A DNA stretch of 64,000 bases from Streptomyces sp. NBC_01235 (GCF_035989285.1 NZ_CP108513.1:3906001-3970000), one strand, 5' to 3'; positions 33,274 to 42,364 are shown, numbered from the stretch's first letter. The notes: generated by a model from the sequence alone, not told the origin. Numbers and translations are program-made.

Positions 33274-35631
33274 GTGCCTGTCTCCACTCGCTCATCCCAA
33301 CTGCCTGAATCGAAACACCCCGAGGACACCCCCGTGACGGCCACGGCAACCCCGGATCCGGAGACCCCCGACCCGGCAACCCAGGAGGCCACGGCGACGG
33401 AAGCCGCGACAGAGGAAGCCCCACCAGAGGCGGCGACCCCGGAGACGGCGGCCCCGGAGACGGCGGCCCCGGAGACGGCGACCTCGAAGACGGCGGCCCC
33501 CGAGACGGCGGCCCCGAAGCGGGAGACCCCAACGACAGAGGCACCGGAGACGGCGGAGCCGAAGCCGGCGGGCCCGAAGGCGGAGTCGATCGGGACGGAG
33601 GCCTCCGAGGCAGGGACCCCGAAGCCGGAAACCGCGGAGCCACAAGCCCCGGAGGCGGAAGCCGCAGAGTGGGAAGCCCCGGAGGCGGAAGCCCCGGAGA
33701 CGGCGGAGTCGGAGACAGCGGCCCCGACGCCGAAGGCTGCGGAGGCCGAGGCGACGGAGCCGGAGCCGGAGCCGGAGGCCGAAGTCACGGAGCCGGAGCC
33801 GGAGCCGGAGGCCGAAGTCACGGAGCGGGAAGCCCTGGAGGCGGAGGCTGCGGAGCCGGACGCCACGGAGCGGCAGGCCCCGGAGGCGGAAGCCCCGGAG
33901 GGGGCGGTTCCAGCTGACGGTCGAAGCGGGCGCGTGCGGCCCCGTGGGATCAAGGCCCGGATCGCGTACCGGCGGGGTTGGCGGGGTCGGCATCCTCGGG
34001 CCGCTCGGGTGGTGTGGTGGGCGGTGACGGTCCTCTGCGTGGTGCTCGTGCTCGGGGCGCTGGTGCTGCCGAACCGTCTCTTCGCCCTCCACGTGAGCCG
34101 GTTCCTGCGGCTGCCCGGTGAGGCGATCGTCGGCGCGGCCGTGGTGCTGGCGCTGCCGCGTCGGCCCCGGTTGGCACTGTCGGCGCTGGCCGGCGCGGCG
34201 CTCGGGGCGCTGACCGTGCTGAACCTGCTCGACATGGGGTTCGTGGAGTACCTGGGCCGCGACTTCAACCTCGTCCTGGACTGGGGTCTGCTGGACGACG
34301 CGCAGTCGTACGTGGCGGACTCGATGGGCGGGACGGTCGCGCTCGCCGCGGCGATCGGCGTCGTCCTGCTCGTCGTCCTGGTCATGGTGCTCATGGCGCT
34401 GGCGACGGTCCGGCTGAGCGGCATCCTGGTGAGCGACACCCGGGCGGCGACCCGGGGCACGCTGATCGCGGGCACCGCCTGGATCACCTGCTCCGTGATC
34501 GGTCTGCAGTACGCCGGGGCGCCGGTCGCCTCCGACCAGGTCGCGCACACGGTCGCCTCCGAGGCCAGGCGGGTGCGGGACACCCTCCGGGACGAGGCCG
34601 CGTTCGGGAAGGTGGCTCGCAGCGACACGTTCGGGGCCACCCCGGCCGACCAGCTCGTGCCGGACCTGCGCGGCAAGGACATGATCTTCACGTTCATCGA
34701 GAGCTACGGCCGCAGTGCCATCGAGGACCCGGGCATGGCGCCGGGCGTCGACAAGACCCTCGACGCGAGCACACAGGCCCTGACGAAGGCCGGCTTCCAC
34801 GCGAAGAGCGGCTGGCTGACCTCGGCGACGTACGGCGGCAGCAGCTGGCTCGGCCACTCCACCACACTGTCCGGGTTGTGGGTCGACAACCAGCAGCGCT
34901 ACCGCACGGTGATGGCCAGCGACCACCTGTCGCTGACCAAGGCGTTCCAGAAGACCGGCGCCTGGGACACGGTCGGTGTCATGCCGGGCGTGCAGAAGGG
35001 CTGGCCGGAGGCGAAGTTCTACGGCCTGGACAAGGTCTACGACGCCTTCCAGATGGGCTACCAGGGACCGAAGTTCAGCTGGTCGACCATGCCGGACCAG
35101 TACGCCCTGGAGGCGTTCCAGCGGCTGGAGCACGGCCGCACGGACCGCGACAAGCCGCTGATGTCGGAGATCATCCTGACCTCCAGCCACCAGCCGTGGG
35201 CGCCGATACCGAAGATGGTCGGCTGGGACGACCTCGGCGACGGCTCGGTCTTCGACGGCATCCAGAAGGCCGGCAAGCAGGCGTCCGAGGTCATCGCCGA
35301 CGGCACCAAGTCCAAGCAGGAGTACGGCAAGTCCATCCAGTACTCGGTGACCGCCCTCACCCAGTGGCTGGAGCGCTACGCCACCGACGACACCGTCCTG
35401 GTCTTCCTCGGCGACCACCAGCCCATAGCCCGGGTCAGCGGCGACAACGCCAGCCGGGACGTGCCGATCTCGATCGTCGCCAAGGACCCGAAGGTCCTCG
35501 ACAAGATCGCCGCCTGGAACTGGACGGACGGTCTGAAGCCGGCCCACGACGCCCCGGTGTGGAAGATGAGCTCGTTCCGCGACAAGTTCCTGACGGCCTA
35601 CGGGTCCACCCCGCACCCGTCGAAGGGCTGA
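33274..35631 (+). CDS. LTA-synthase/sulfatase-like membrane phosphotransferase with a long Ala/Glu/Pro leader
   Basis: A 785-residue protein if started at GTG 33274, which follows GGAAGGACC. The first 210 residues are a low-complexity run of ETAAPETA, EAEAPE and EPEPEPEAEV repeats. Four to five membrane helices follow (WWAVTVLCVVLVLGALVLP onwards). The extracellular alkaline-phosphatase-fold domain begins DMIFTFIESYGRSAIEDPG, continues ATYGGSSWLGHSTTLSG, and has LVFLGDHQPIARVSG. The family includes lipoteichoic acid synthases and related polyglycerolphosphate enzymes; in Streptomyces it likely adds anionic groups to a cell-envelope polymer. The exact donor and acceptor are unknown. Confidence 0.82.
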   Translation: MPVSTRSSQLPESKHPEDTPVTATATPDPETPDPATQEATATEAATEEAPPEAATPETAAPETAAPETATSKTAAPETAAPKRETPTTEAPETAEPKPAGPKAESIGTEASEAGTPKPETAEPQAPEAEAAEWEAPEAEAPETAESETAAPTPKAAEAEATEPEPEPEAEVTEPEPEPEAEVTEREALEAEAAEPDATERQAPEAEAPEGAVPADGRSGRVRPRGIKARIAYRRGWRGRHPRAARVVWWAVTVLCVVLVLGALVLPNRLFALHVSRFLRLPGEAIVGAAVVLALPRRPRLALSALAGAALGALTVLNLLDMGFVEYLGRDFNLVLDWGLLDDAQSYVADSMGGTVALAAAIGVVLLVVLVMVLMALATVRLSGILVSDTRAATRGTLIAGTAWITCSVIGLQYAGAPVASDQVAHTVASEARRVRDTLRDEAAFGKVARSDTFGATPADQLVPDLRGKDMIFTFIESYGRSAIEDPGMAPGVDKTLDASTQALTKAGFHAKSGWLTSATYGGSSWLGHSTTLSGLWVDNQQRYRTVMASDHLSLTKAFQKTGAWDTVGVMPGVQKGWPEAKFYGLDKVYDAFQMGYQGPKFSWSTMPDQYALEAFQRLEHGRTDRDKPLMSEIILTSSHQPWAPIPKMVGWDDLGDGSVFDGIQKAGKQASEVIADGTKSKQEYGKSIQYSVTALTQWLERYATDDTVLVFLGDHQPIARVSGDNASRDVPISIVAKDPKVLDKIAAWNWTDGLKPAHDAPVWKMSSFRDKFLTAYGSTPHPSKG

Positions 35632-35634
35632 CGG

Positions 35635-36162
35635 TCACGGGGATCCCATCGCCGCGCGCGCCGCTTCGACGAAGCGCTCCAGACGGTCCGCGAAGACCTG
35701 CTGGCCTTCGTCGAAGCGTGCGCGCGCGTCCGGCTCACCCAGCGTGACCTGCCACAGCGCCCGGTTGGTCCGGGTGACCACCTCAATAACGGCCTCGGCC
35801 GCCTCCGCGGGCCCGGCGGGACCCTCCAGGACGACGACCCTGACCCCGCGCATGAGCGGGTCGTACGCTCCGCGCAGCTCCGTACGCAGGTCGTGGATCC
35901 GCTCCGAAAGCCGGTCGGGGTCGGCGACCTGGTTGAAGGCGAAGGTGACCTGCCAGTACAACTCACCGGTGACGTGCGCCCGTTCCATGAACTCCAGATA
36001 GGCGGCCCGCCGCAACTCCCGGACCCTGCTGAGGTGTTGCGTGCGCGCCGACGCCTCCGCCTGCGCCTTGGCCGTTCGCACGTTCCCCAGGTTGGTCACC
36101 CAGCCGGCCAGCACCGCGGTACCGCCGGTGAAGGCCGCCACCCACACCGCGCTGTCCACCAC
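35635..36162 (-). CDS. Small protein with one N-terminal membrane helix
   Basis: A 175-residue protein of unknown role, starting with tandem GTG codons at 36162/36159. One helix (AVWVAAFTGGTAVLAGWVTN) anchors it, followed by a long alpha-helical cytoplasmic domain rich in Arg and Glu (AKAQAEASARTQHLSRVREL). It resembles many Streptomyces helical membrane proteins without an assigned function. Its stop lies three bases from the end of the convergent LTA-synthase-like gene. Confidence 0.7.
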   Translation of the reverse strand: MVDSAVWVAAFTGGTAVLAGWVTNLGNVRTAKAQAEASARTQHLSRVRELRRAAYLEFMERAHVTGELYWQVTFAFNQVADPDRLSERIHDLRTELRGAYDPLMRGVRVVVLEGPAGPAEAAEAVIEVVTRTNRALWQVTLGEPDARARFDEGQQVFADRLERFVEAARAAMGSP

Positions 36163-36229
36163 GCCGCTCAGTGTCGGCGAGGCCCTGCCCCCTGTCGAGG
36201 GTGCCTCAGCCGCGGAAGGTCGCCGGGGG

Positions 36230-37372
36230 TCAGCCGCCGGAGGTGTCCAGTTCCGCGTCCTCGCTGATGCCCGCGCAGTCGTACGGGTCCTTCAGCCAGC
36301 CGTCCGGCAGGACGACCCGGTTGTTGCCGGAGGTGCGGCCGCGGGGGCCGTCGGCGCCGGTGGGCCAGGGCTGCTCGAGGTCCAACTCGTCCAGCCCTGC
36401 GCGGAGTTCCGCCAACGAGGAGGTGATGGCCAGCCGCTTGCGCATCTCGCTCCCGACCGCGAAGCCCTTCAGGTACCAGGCGACGTGCTTGCGGAAGTCG
36501 ATGACCCCGCGCGCCTCGTCGCCGATCCACTCGCCAAGCAGGGTGGCGTGCCGGACCATGACGTCGGCGACCTCGCGCAACGAGGGCCGTGCGATGGCTT
36601 CCGTACGGCCTTCGAAGGCTGCCACCAGGTCGGCGAACAGCCACGGCCGGCCGAGGCAGCCGCGCCCGACGACCACTCCGTCGCAGCCGGTCTCGCGCAC
36701 CATCCGCAGCGCGTCCTGCGCCGACCAGATGTCGCCGTTGCCGAGGACGGGGATCTCCGGGACGTGTTCCTTCAGGCGGGCGATGGCCTCCCAGTCGGCG
36801 GTGCCGCCGTAGTGCTGGGCGGCGGTGCGGCCGTGCAGCGCGATGGCGGTGACCCCCTCCTCGACGGCGATCCGGCCGGCGTCGAGGTAGGTGATGTGGT
36901 CGTCGTCGATGCCCTTGCGCATCTTCATCGTCACCGGGAGGTCGCCGGCGCCGCTGACCGCCTCGCGCAGGATGGCGCGCAGCAGGTTGCGCTTGTAGGG
37001 GAGGGCGGAGCCGCCGCCCTTCCTCGTCACCTTCGGGACCGGGCAGCCGAAGTTCAGGTCGATGTGGTCGGCGAGGTCCTCCTCCGCGATCATGCGGACA
37101 GCCTTGCCGACGGTGGCCGGGTCGACGCCGTACAGCTGGATCGAGCGCGGCTTCTCGGTCGCGTCGAAGTGGATCAGCTGCATGGTCTTCTCGTTGCGCT
37201 CGACCAGCGCCCGGGTCGTGATCATCTCGCTGACGAAGAGACCCTTGCCGCCGCTGAACTCCCTGCACAGGGTGCGGAAGGGCGCGTTGGTGATCCCGGC
37301 CATGGGGGCCAGGACGACGGGCGGCTGGACGGCGTGCGGGCCGATCTGCAAGGGGGACACGGGCGTGGGCAT
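36230..37372 (-). CDS. dusB: tRNA-dihydrouridine synthase
   Basis: A 380-residue FMN enzyme reducing uridines in tRNA to dihydrouridine. The TIM barrel starts LAPMAGITNAPFRTLCREF; the catalytic Cys lies in NFGCPVPKVTRKGGGSAL; VTMKMRKG and VLGNGDIWSA are FMN-phosphate and substrate motifs. The ATG at 37372 is preferred over one at 37414 because GAGAATGGGG precedes it and the barrel begins soon after. The C-terminal 35 residues form a family-typical extension. Confidence 0.95.
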   Translation of the reverse strand: MPTPVSPLQIGPHAVQPPVVLAPMAGITNAPFRTLCREFSGGKGLFVSEMITTRALVERNEKTMQLIHFDATEKPRSIQLYGVDPATVGKAVRMIAEEDLADHIDLNFGCPVPKVTRKGGGSALPYKRNLLRAILREAVSGAGDLPVTMKMRKGIDDDHITYLDAGRIAVEEGVTAIALHGRTAAQHYGGTADWEAIARLKEHVPEIPVLGNGDIWSAQDALRMVRETGCDGVVVGRGCLGRPWLFADLVAAFEGRTEAIARPSLREVADVMVRHATLLGEWIGDEARGVIDFRKHVAWYLKGFAVGSEMRKRLAITSSLAELRAGLDELDLEQPWPTGADGPRGRTSGNNRVVLPDGWLKDPYDCAGISEDAELDTSGG

Positions 37373-37436
37373 TGCCCCATTCTCACGCACCGGACGGGGT
37401 GCGGCGAAATTCATTAGTTAGGCGTACTATTCACGC

Positions 37437-38882
37437 ATGCCCGAGCTCAGCCCCCGCCGTCGGCTCCTCGTCCTCGCGATCTGCTGCATGAGCCTGCTGA
37501 TCGTGAGCCTCGACGTCACCGTCCTGAACGTGGCCCTGCCCTCGATGCAGAGCGACCTGCACGCCACCACCGCCGGCCTCCAGTGGACGATCGACGCGTA
37601 CACCCTGGTGCTGGCCGCGCTGCTGATGCTCGCGGGCTCGACCGCCGACCGGATCGGCCGCAGAAAGGTCTTCATGGCCGGCCTGGTCGTGTTCTCGCTG
37701 GGCTCGCTGCTGTGCTCCCTCGCCCCGAGCCTGGAGCTGCTGATCGCGGCGCGCATGGTGCAGGCGGTCGGTGGTTCGATGCTGAACCCGGTCGCCATGT
37801 CGATCATCACCAACACCTTCACCGCCCGGCGCGAGCGCGCCCGGGCGATCGGGGTGTGGGGCGCGGTCGTGGGCATATCGATGGCCGCGGGCCCGCTGCT
37901 GGGCGGACTGCTGGTGGAGTCCGTGGGCTGGCGCTCGATCTTCTGGCTCAATCTGCCGGTCGGCCTGGTGGCCCTTCTGGCGACCCTGCGCTACGTCCCC
38001 GAGTCCCGTGCGCCGAGGGCCCGCCGCCCCGACCCGGTCGGCCAGCTGCTGGTCATCGCCCTCTTCGGCTCCCTGACGTACGCGATCATCGAGGCGCCGG
38101 AGGCGGGCGCGGCGACGAGCGGCCCCTTCGCCGCCGTCGCGCTGGCCGCGCTGCTGGGCCTCCTGTGGTACGAGCCCCGCCGCGCCGAACCCCTCATCGA
38201 CCTGCGCTTCTTCCGGTCGGTTCCGTTCAGCGGGGCGACGGTGGTGGCGATCAGCGCGTTCGCCGCGCTGGGCGGGTTCCTCTTCCTCTCCACCCTGTAC
38301 CTGCAGAACGTGCGGGGCCTGGACGCCCTGCACGCCGGTCTCTGGATGCTCCCCATGGCCGTACCGACGTTCCTGTGCGCCCCCCTGTCCGGACGGCTGG
38401 TCGGCGCCCGGGGCCCACGGCTGCCTCTGCTGATCGCCGGGGTCGCGATGACGACGAGCGGCCTGCTGTTCGCCGCCTTCGACGCGGAGACGTCCGATGT
38501 GACGCTGTTCCTCGGGTACCTGCTGTTCGGCGTGGGCTTCGGTTTCGTGAACGCGCCGATCACGAACACGGCGGTGTCGGGCATGCCGCGCAGCCAGGCC
38601 GGCGTCGCCGCCGCCGTCGCCTCGACCAGCCGCCAGCTCGGCCAGACCCTGGGCGTCGCGGTGGTCGGCGCGGTCCTGGCGGCGGGCGTGACCACCTCGT
38701 CGTACCGCGACACCTTCGCCTCCGCCGCCGTCCCCGGCTGGTGGATCCTCACCGGCTGCGGCCTGGCCGTCCTGATCCTGGGCGCCGTCACCACCGGCCC
38801 CTGGGCCAGACGCACGGCGGAACGAACGGCGAAGCGGCTGGAGGCACCGGAGATCCGGGAGGCGACGAGCGTCAGCGCGTGA
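37437..38882 (+). CDS. DHA2-type MFS drug exporter (EmrB/QacA-like)
   Basis: A 481-residue proton-driven exporter with about 14 membrane helices. Motif C-like VSLDVTVLNVALPSM is in helix 1, motif A STADRIGRRKVFM between helices 2 and 3, and GPLLGGLLVE in helix 5. Substrate unknown. No ribosome site precedes the ATG; a TACTAT box ends 6 bases upstream (37425-37430), which fits a leaderless transcript. The gene is divergent from dusB with only 64 bases between, and its end overlaps that of the next convergent gene. Confidence 0.9.
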   Translation: MPELSPRRRLLVLAICCMSLLIVSLDVTVLNVALPSMQSDLHATTAGLQWTIDAYTLVLAALLMLAGSTADRIGRRKVFMAGLVVFSLGSLLCSLAPSLELLIAARMVQAVGGSMLNPVAMSIITNTFTARRERARAIGVWGAVVGISMAAGPLLGGLLVESVGWRSIFWLNLPVGLVALLATLRYVPESRAPRARRPDPVGQLLVIALFGSLTYAIIEAPEAGAATSGPFAAVALAALLGLLWYEPRRAEPLIDLRFFRSVPFSGATVVAISAFAALGGFLFLSTLYLQNVRGLDALHAGLWMLPMAVPTFLCAPLSGRLVGARGPRLPLLIAGVAMTTSGLLFAAFDAETSDVTLFLGYLLFGVGFGFVNAPITNTAVSGMPRSQAGVAAAVASTSRQLGQTLGVAVVGAVLAAGVTTSSYRDTFASAAVPGWWILTGCGLAVLILGAVTTGPWARRTAERTAKRLEAPEIREATSVSA

Positions 38883-39111
38883 CGACGCCCTGGATCGGAG
38901 GGGTGCTCGCACCGCTGTCGGCGAAGTCGAAGAGGGCGATGGCGGCCACACCGATGCCGAGCAGCGCCACCGTGGCTCCACCGCCGGCGGAGACGGCCGC
39001 GAGAGGGGAAGCGCCGAGCGCGGTCGCGGTGAGTCCGGAGACGAAGCCCAGCACGAGCGAGATCAGGACGCAGAACGCGAAAGCGATGAGCCTCTTCTGG
39101 TTGGCGCTCAC
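38872..39111 (-). CDS. Small two-helix membrane protein
   Basis: A 79-residue protein with GTG start at 39111, five bases after AAGGAG. Helix 1 is RLIAFAFCVLISLVLGFVSG; helix 2 is AVSAGGGATVALLGIGVAAI. No recognised family. Its 3' end overlaps the DHA2 exporter gene by 11 bases, so the two transcripts are antisense at their ends. A palindrome covers its ribosome site. Confidence 0.7.
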   Translation of the reverse strand: MSANQKRLIAFAFCVLISLVLGFVSGLTATALGASPLAAVSAGGGATVALLGIGVAAIALFDFADSGASTPPIQGVVTR

Positions 39112-39118
39112 CGGTACT

Positions 39119-39135
39119 CCTTCTTCTGAAGAAGG
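39119..39135. promoter_or_regulatory. 17-bp palindrome overlapping a ribosome site
   Basis: CCTTCTTCTGAAGAAGG is a perfect palindrome around one central base. On the minus-strand message its right arm contributes AAGG of the AAGGAG ribosome site of the small membrane protein, so it could act as an RNA hairpin hiding that site or as a DNA operator. The remaining 290 bases up to 39423 show no gene. Confidence 0.45.
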
Positions 39136-39422
39136 TGGCCGGTGAGCGCGGACGGGCCTCGACCAGCCACCTGCGCAGGCAGATGACATGCACTCCCCCG
39201 TCCCACCCCGCGTCGACCGACGCAGTTCTCAGAGGAGTTGGCCAAGTCGTTTCGCACCCAACTCATTTGTGAAGGTAGCACAGCGCGACGGCACGCAACA
39301 TATGTCAAAGACCCCTCTGCTCACGGCAGTTGAAGGAGAGAGGCGCGCCCTGCCGGTGCGGGAGGCGCCGGGCTCGTACAAAGTGCCTTTGCCGTGGCAC
39401 CGGTTCGGCTCAGCTGCTGGAC

Positions 39423-40313
39423 TCAGCTCGAAACCCGGTCCTCCGTGGCCAACAGGTGCAGCTTCTCCAGGCGCTCTCGTGTCTCGCCGTCCACCGGTAC
39501 GTACGTCACCAGGCGGGCTCCGTGTTCCGGGCTCAGCCACAGGTCGGTGTGGGTGACGGTGAGGAGGCCGACGTGGGGGTTGCGGAACTGCTTGGTCTTT
39601 CCGCGGGCCACCACGACCTCGTAGCGCTCCCAGTTCTCGCGGAACTCCGGGGACTCCGTCTGCAGGCGCTTGACCAGCATCTTCCAGGCCGGCTCGGAGA
39701 GGTGGCCGGCCATGGAGGCGCGGAGTTTCGCGGCCATCAGGCGCATGGACTCGTCGAGGTGGACGACCGACTCGCGCCACTGCGGGTTGGTGTGGATGAG
39801 GAGCATGCAGTTGCGGTCCTCGGGCGGGATGGCGTCGAGGTCGCACAGCAGGTGGGCGTAGGTGCGGTTGTAGGCCAGGATGTCGTAGCGGCTGTTCTGG
39901 ACGCAGGCGGGCAGCGGGTCGAGCTGGGCGAGCAGCTCGCGTACGGCGTCGGAGATGCCGGTGCAGGAGGAGGCGGGGGTGGGGTCCGTGGCGCCCGCGA
40001 GCTGGAAGAGGTGGGCGCGTTCGCCCGGGTCGAGGAGCAGCGTGCGGGCGAGGGCGTCCAGGACCTGGACCGAGACGTGGATGTCCCTGGACTGTTCGAG
40101 CCAGGTGTACCAGGTGACGCCGACGGCCGAGAGGTGGGCGACCTCCTCGCGCCGCAGTCCGGGCGTACGGCGGCGCGTTCCGCGCGGGAGGCCGACCTGC
40201 TCGGGCTTGATGCGCTCGCGGCGGCTGCGCAGGAAGGCGGCCAGTTCGTGCCGGCGGACCTCCGAGCCGACGGTCTCGCGGGCGGGCGCCCCGGGAGGTG
40301 TCTCGTGGGCCAT
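39423..40313 (-). CDS. XRE-type regulator with MmyB-like sensor domain
   Basis: A 296-residue regulator. The N-terminal helix-turn-helix reads LAAFLRSRRERIKPEQVGLP and RRTPGLRREEVAHLSAVGVT, and the larger C-terminal MmyB-like PAS-type domain reads PACVQNSRYDILAYNRTYAH and YVPVDGETRERLEKL. Such proteins often control a divergent oxidoreductase or exporter gene and bind small hydrophobic ligands. The second ATG (40313) is taken as start because GGAGG lies ten bases before it and only one before the first. It is divergent from a DHA2 exporter with an operator-like repeat between. Confidence 0.9.
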   Translation of the reverse strand: MAHETPPGAPARETVGSEVRRHELAAFLRSRRERIKPEQVGLPRGTRRRTPGLRREEVAHLSAVGVTWYTWLEQSRDIHVSVQVLDALARTLLLDPGERAHLFQLAGATDPTPASSCTGISDAVRELLAQLDPLPACVQNSRYDILAYNRTYAHLLCDLDAIPPEDRNCMLLIHTNPQWRESVVHLDESMRLMAAKLRASMAGHLSEPAWKMLVKRLQTESPEFRENWERYEVVVARGKTKQFRNPHVGLLTVTHTDLWLSPEHGARLVTYVPVDGETRERLEKLHLLATEDRVSS

Positions 40314-40367
40314 CGTCGTCATGCCTCCAGCGTGCCGCCGTCCGGACCCTGTTGCCAGGTACTCCTT

Positions 40368-40393
40368 GTACCAGGATAAGAAGACTCTGGTAC
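40368..40393. promoter_or_regulatory. Operator-like inverted repeat between XRE regulator and exporter
   Basis: GTACCAG (40368-40374) and CTGGTAC (40387-40393) are exact complements spaced by 12 bases, and another CCAGGTAC copy lies at about 40355. This is a likely binding site for the divergent regulator. Confidence 0.5.
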
Positions 40394-40423
40394 CCGTCTG
40401 AGGGGCAGCGCAGGCTCGGCAGC

Positions 40424-41866
40424 GTGACCCAGACAACCACGACCACAACCACCCACCCGCCGGGCGCCCGCGTCTCGGCACCGGCCCACGCCCTCGGCCC
40501 CCTCGGGCTCTTCACCGTGCTGCTCGCCGCGGCACTGCCCCTCATCGACTTCTTCATCGTCAACGTCGCCCTGCCGACCATGGGTCGGGATCTCGCCGCG
40601 AGCGAGTCGGTCCTCGAACTCGTCGTCGCCGGGTACGGGCTCGCGTACGCCGTGCTGCTGGTCCTCGGCGGCCGGCTCGGTGACCTGTTCGGCCGGCGTC
40701 GGCTCTTCCTGGGCGGCATGGCCGCCTTCGGCCTGACCTCGCTGGCCTGCGGGCTCGCGCCCGACGCGTGGTCGCTGGTCGCGGCGCGGGTCGCGCAGGG
40801 CGCGTCGGCCGCCGCCATGGTCCCGCAGGTGCTCGCCACCATCCAGTCCTCCACCGAGGGAGCGCGCCGCGCCAAGGCCATGAGTCTCTACGGGGCCACC
40901 GCCGGCCTGTCGATGGTGGCGGGCCAGATCCTCGGCGGGGTTCTGGTCTCGGCGGACATCGCGGGCACCGGCTGGCGCTCGGTGTTCCTCGTGAACGTCC
41001 CGGTCGTCGTCGCGGGACTGCTCCTCGCCGTCCGCACGGTCCCCGAGACCCGCTCCCAGCACCCCGAACCGGTGGACGGCCCCGGCACAGCCCTGCTCGC
41101 CGTCGCCCTGCTGACGCTGCTCGCACCGCTCACCGAGGGCCGCGCGGCGGGCTGGCCGCTGTGGACGTGGCTGTCCCTGTCGGCGTTCCCACTGGTCGCA
41201 GCGGCCTTCTACGTCGTGGAGCGCCGCGCCGACCGAAACGGCCGTACTCCCCTGATCCCCCCGAGCCTGCTCGAGCTCAGCACGTTGCGGCGCGGTCTGA
41301 CGCTCATGGTGCCGTTCTCGATCGGCTTCAGCGGGTTCATGTTCGTCGTGGCGGTGGCTTTGCAGAGCGGGGCGCGCCTGGGCCCGGTCCAGGCCGGTCT
41401 CGCCCTGGCCCCCATGGCTCTGGCCTTCTTCGTCGCCTCGCTCGCCGGACCCCGGCTGGTGGCCCGGTTCGGGGCGCGGGTGGTGACGGCGGGGTCGGTG
41501 CTCCAGGGCATCGGCATCCTCCTGATCGTGTCGACCGTGCATGCCGACTGGCCCGACGTGGGCCTCGTCGAGCTGCTGCCGGGCGCGGCGGTCGCCGGTG
41601 CGGGGCAGGCGCTCCAACTGCCCGTCGTCATGCGGATCGTGATGTCCGAGGTGCCGCCGGCCCGTGCGGGCGTCGGCAGCGGCGTGATGGTGACCACCCA
41701 ACAGGCGTCGCTGGCCCTGGGCGTGGCCACCCTCGGCACCCTGTTCCTCTCCCTGGTCCCGCAGATGGGCATGCGGGACGCCCTGGTGACCACGCTGGCC
41801 GTGCAGTTGGCCGGGGTGGTCGTGACGGGGCTGCTGAGCCTGCGCCTGCCCCGCAGGGTCGGCTGA
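40424..41866 (+). CDS. DHA2-type MFS exporter
   Basis: A 480-residue multidrug-type transporter. After a TTTTTTTHPP leader comes helix 1 with LPLIDFFIVNVALPTMG, motif A GGRLGDLFGRRRLFLGG and about 14 helices in all. The GTG start at 40424 has only a weak upstream purine stretch. It is divergent from the XRE regulator, which probably represses it until a substrate appears. Confidence 0.9.
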   Translation: MTQTTTTTTTHPPGARVSAPAHALGPLGLFTVLLAAALPLIDFFIVNVALPTMGRDLAASESVLELVVAGYGLAYAVLLVLGGRLGDLFGRRRLFLGGMAAFGLTSLACGLAPDAWSLVAARVAQGASAAAMVPQVLATIQSSTEGARRAKAMSLYGATAGLSMVAGQILGGVLVSADIAGTGWRSVFLVNVPVVVAGLLLAVRTVPETRSQHPEPVDGPGTALLAVALLTLLAPLTEGRAAGWPLWTWLSLSAFPLVAAAFYVVERRADRNGRTPLIPPSLLELSTLRRGLTLMVPFSIGFSGFMFVVAVALQSGARLGPVQAGLALAPMALAFFVASLAGPRLVARFGARVVTAGSVLQGIGILLIVSTVHADWPDVGLVELLPGAAVAGAGQALQLPVVMRIVMSEVPPARAGVGSGVMVTTQQASLALGVATLGTLFLSLVPQMGMRDALVTTLAVQLAGVVVTGLLSLRLPRRVG

Positions 41867-42015
41867 GCTCGGCCGACTCCGGCGGCGTTCAGGGAACGGC
41901 TTGGACAACTCGTCGGGCCGGATCCCCTGTTGATGTTGGTCTTGCTGCACACTCCTTGCTGCGCGGGCAGAGTCGCCCGCACGCAGACCCGATGCCCTCG
42001 GACGCTGGAGGCGTC

Positions 42016-42234
42016 ATGCTGGAGATCAACACGAGCAAGGTGAGCCGCTGGGACCAGCACGGACGGGAGCACGTCGTCAGGGTGCGGCGCGCCGGAGTAC
42101 AGCGCACCATCAGATGTGACACGTGCGGCTGGCGCAAGGGGGCGCAGTTCCTGCCCTGGCTGAAGGCGGAGGAGCACCTCGCCGAGGCGCACCAGGCGAC
42201 CGTGGACCCTTCGGAGGGCCGCGAGTCCCGATGA
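42016..42234 (+). CDS. Small conserved-looking protein with a CxxC pair
   Basis: A 72-residue basic cytoplasmic protein starting MLEINTSKVSRWDQHGREH, after GGAGGCGTC. The central RTIRCDTCGWRKG has a CxxC pair and a later HLAEAHQA supplies two His, so a small zinc-ribbon/C2H2-like fold is possible. I know no function. It stands alone between an exporter and a serine hydrolase. Confidence 0.65.
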   Translation: MLEINTSKVSRWDQHGREHVVRVRRAGVQRTIRCDTCGWRKGAQFLPWLKAEEHLAEAHQATVDPSEGRESR

Positions 42235-42248
42235 CTTCCGGGCCTCGG

Positions 42249-42300
42249 TGGCTTCGGATCCGCGATGGCTTCGGATCCGCGATGGCTTTCCGATCCGCGA
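42249..42300 (+). repeat. Three tandem copies of a 17-18 bp unit
   Basis: TGGCTTCGGATCCGCGA occurs twice without change (42249-42282) and a third time with one insertion and one substitution (42283-42300), in the leader of the serine hydrolase gene. Confidence 0.85.
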
Positions 42301-42364
42301 TGACTTTCGGCCGTCCGGGGAGTCGTCACGGAGAAGCGAAGGACCCACACCGGAAGGCCGGCCC

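Noticed and set aside
30963..34697. 1244-codon minus-strand frame across the debranching and LTA-synthase-like genes
   Set aside because: It spans two well-supported plus-strand genes and their gap; the Ser/Ala repeats are the complement of the Glu/Ala leader repeats.
33274..35631. Two separate genes (repeat protein and phosphotransferase)
   Set aside because: The frame is continuous without a stop or second ribosome site; a downstream start remains possible but is not better supported.
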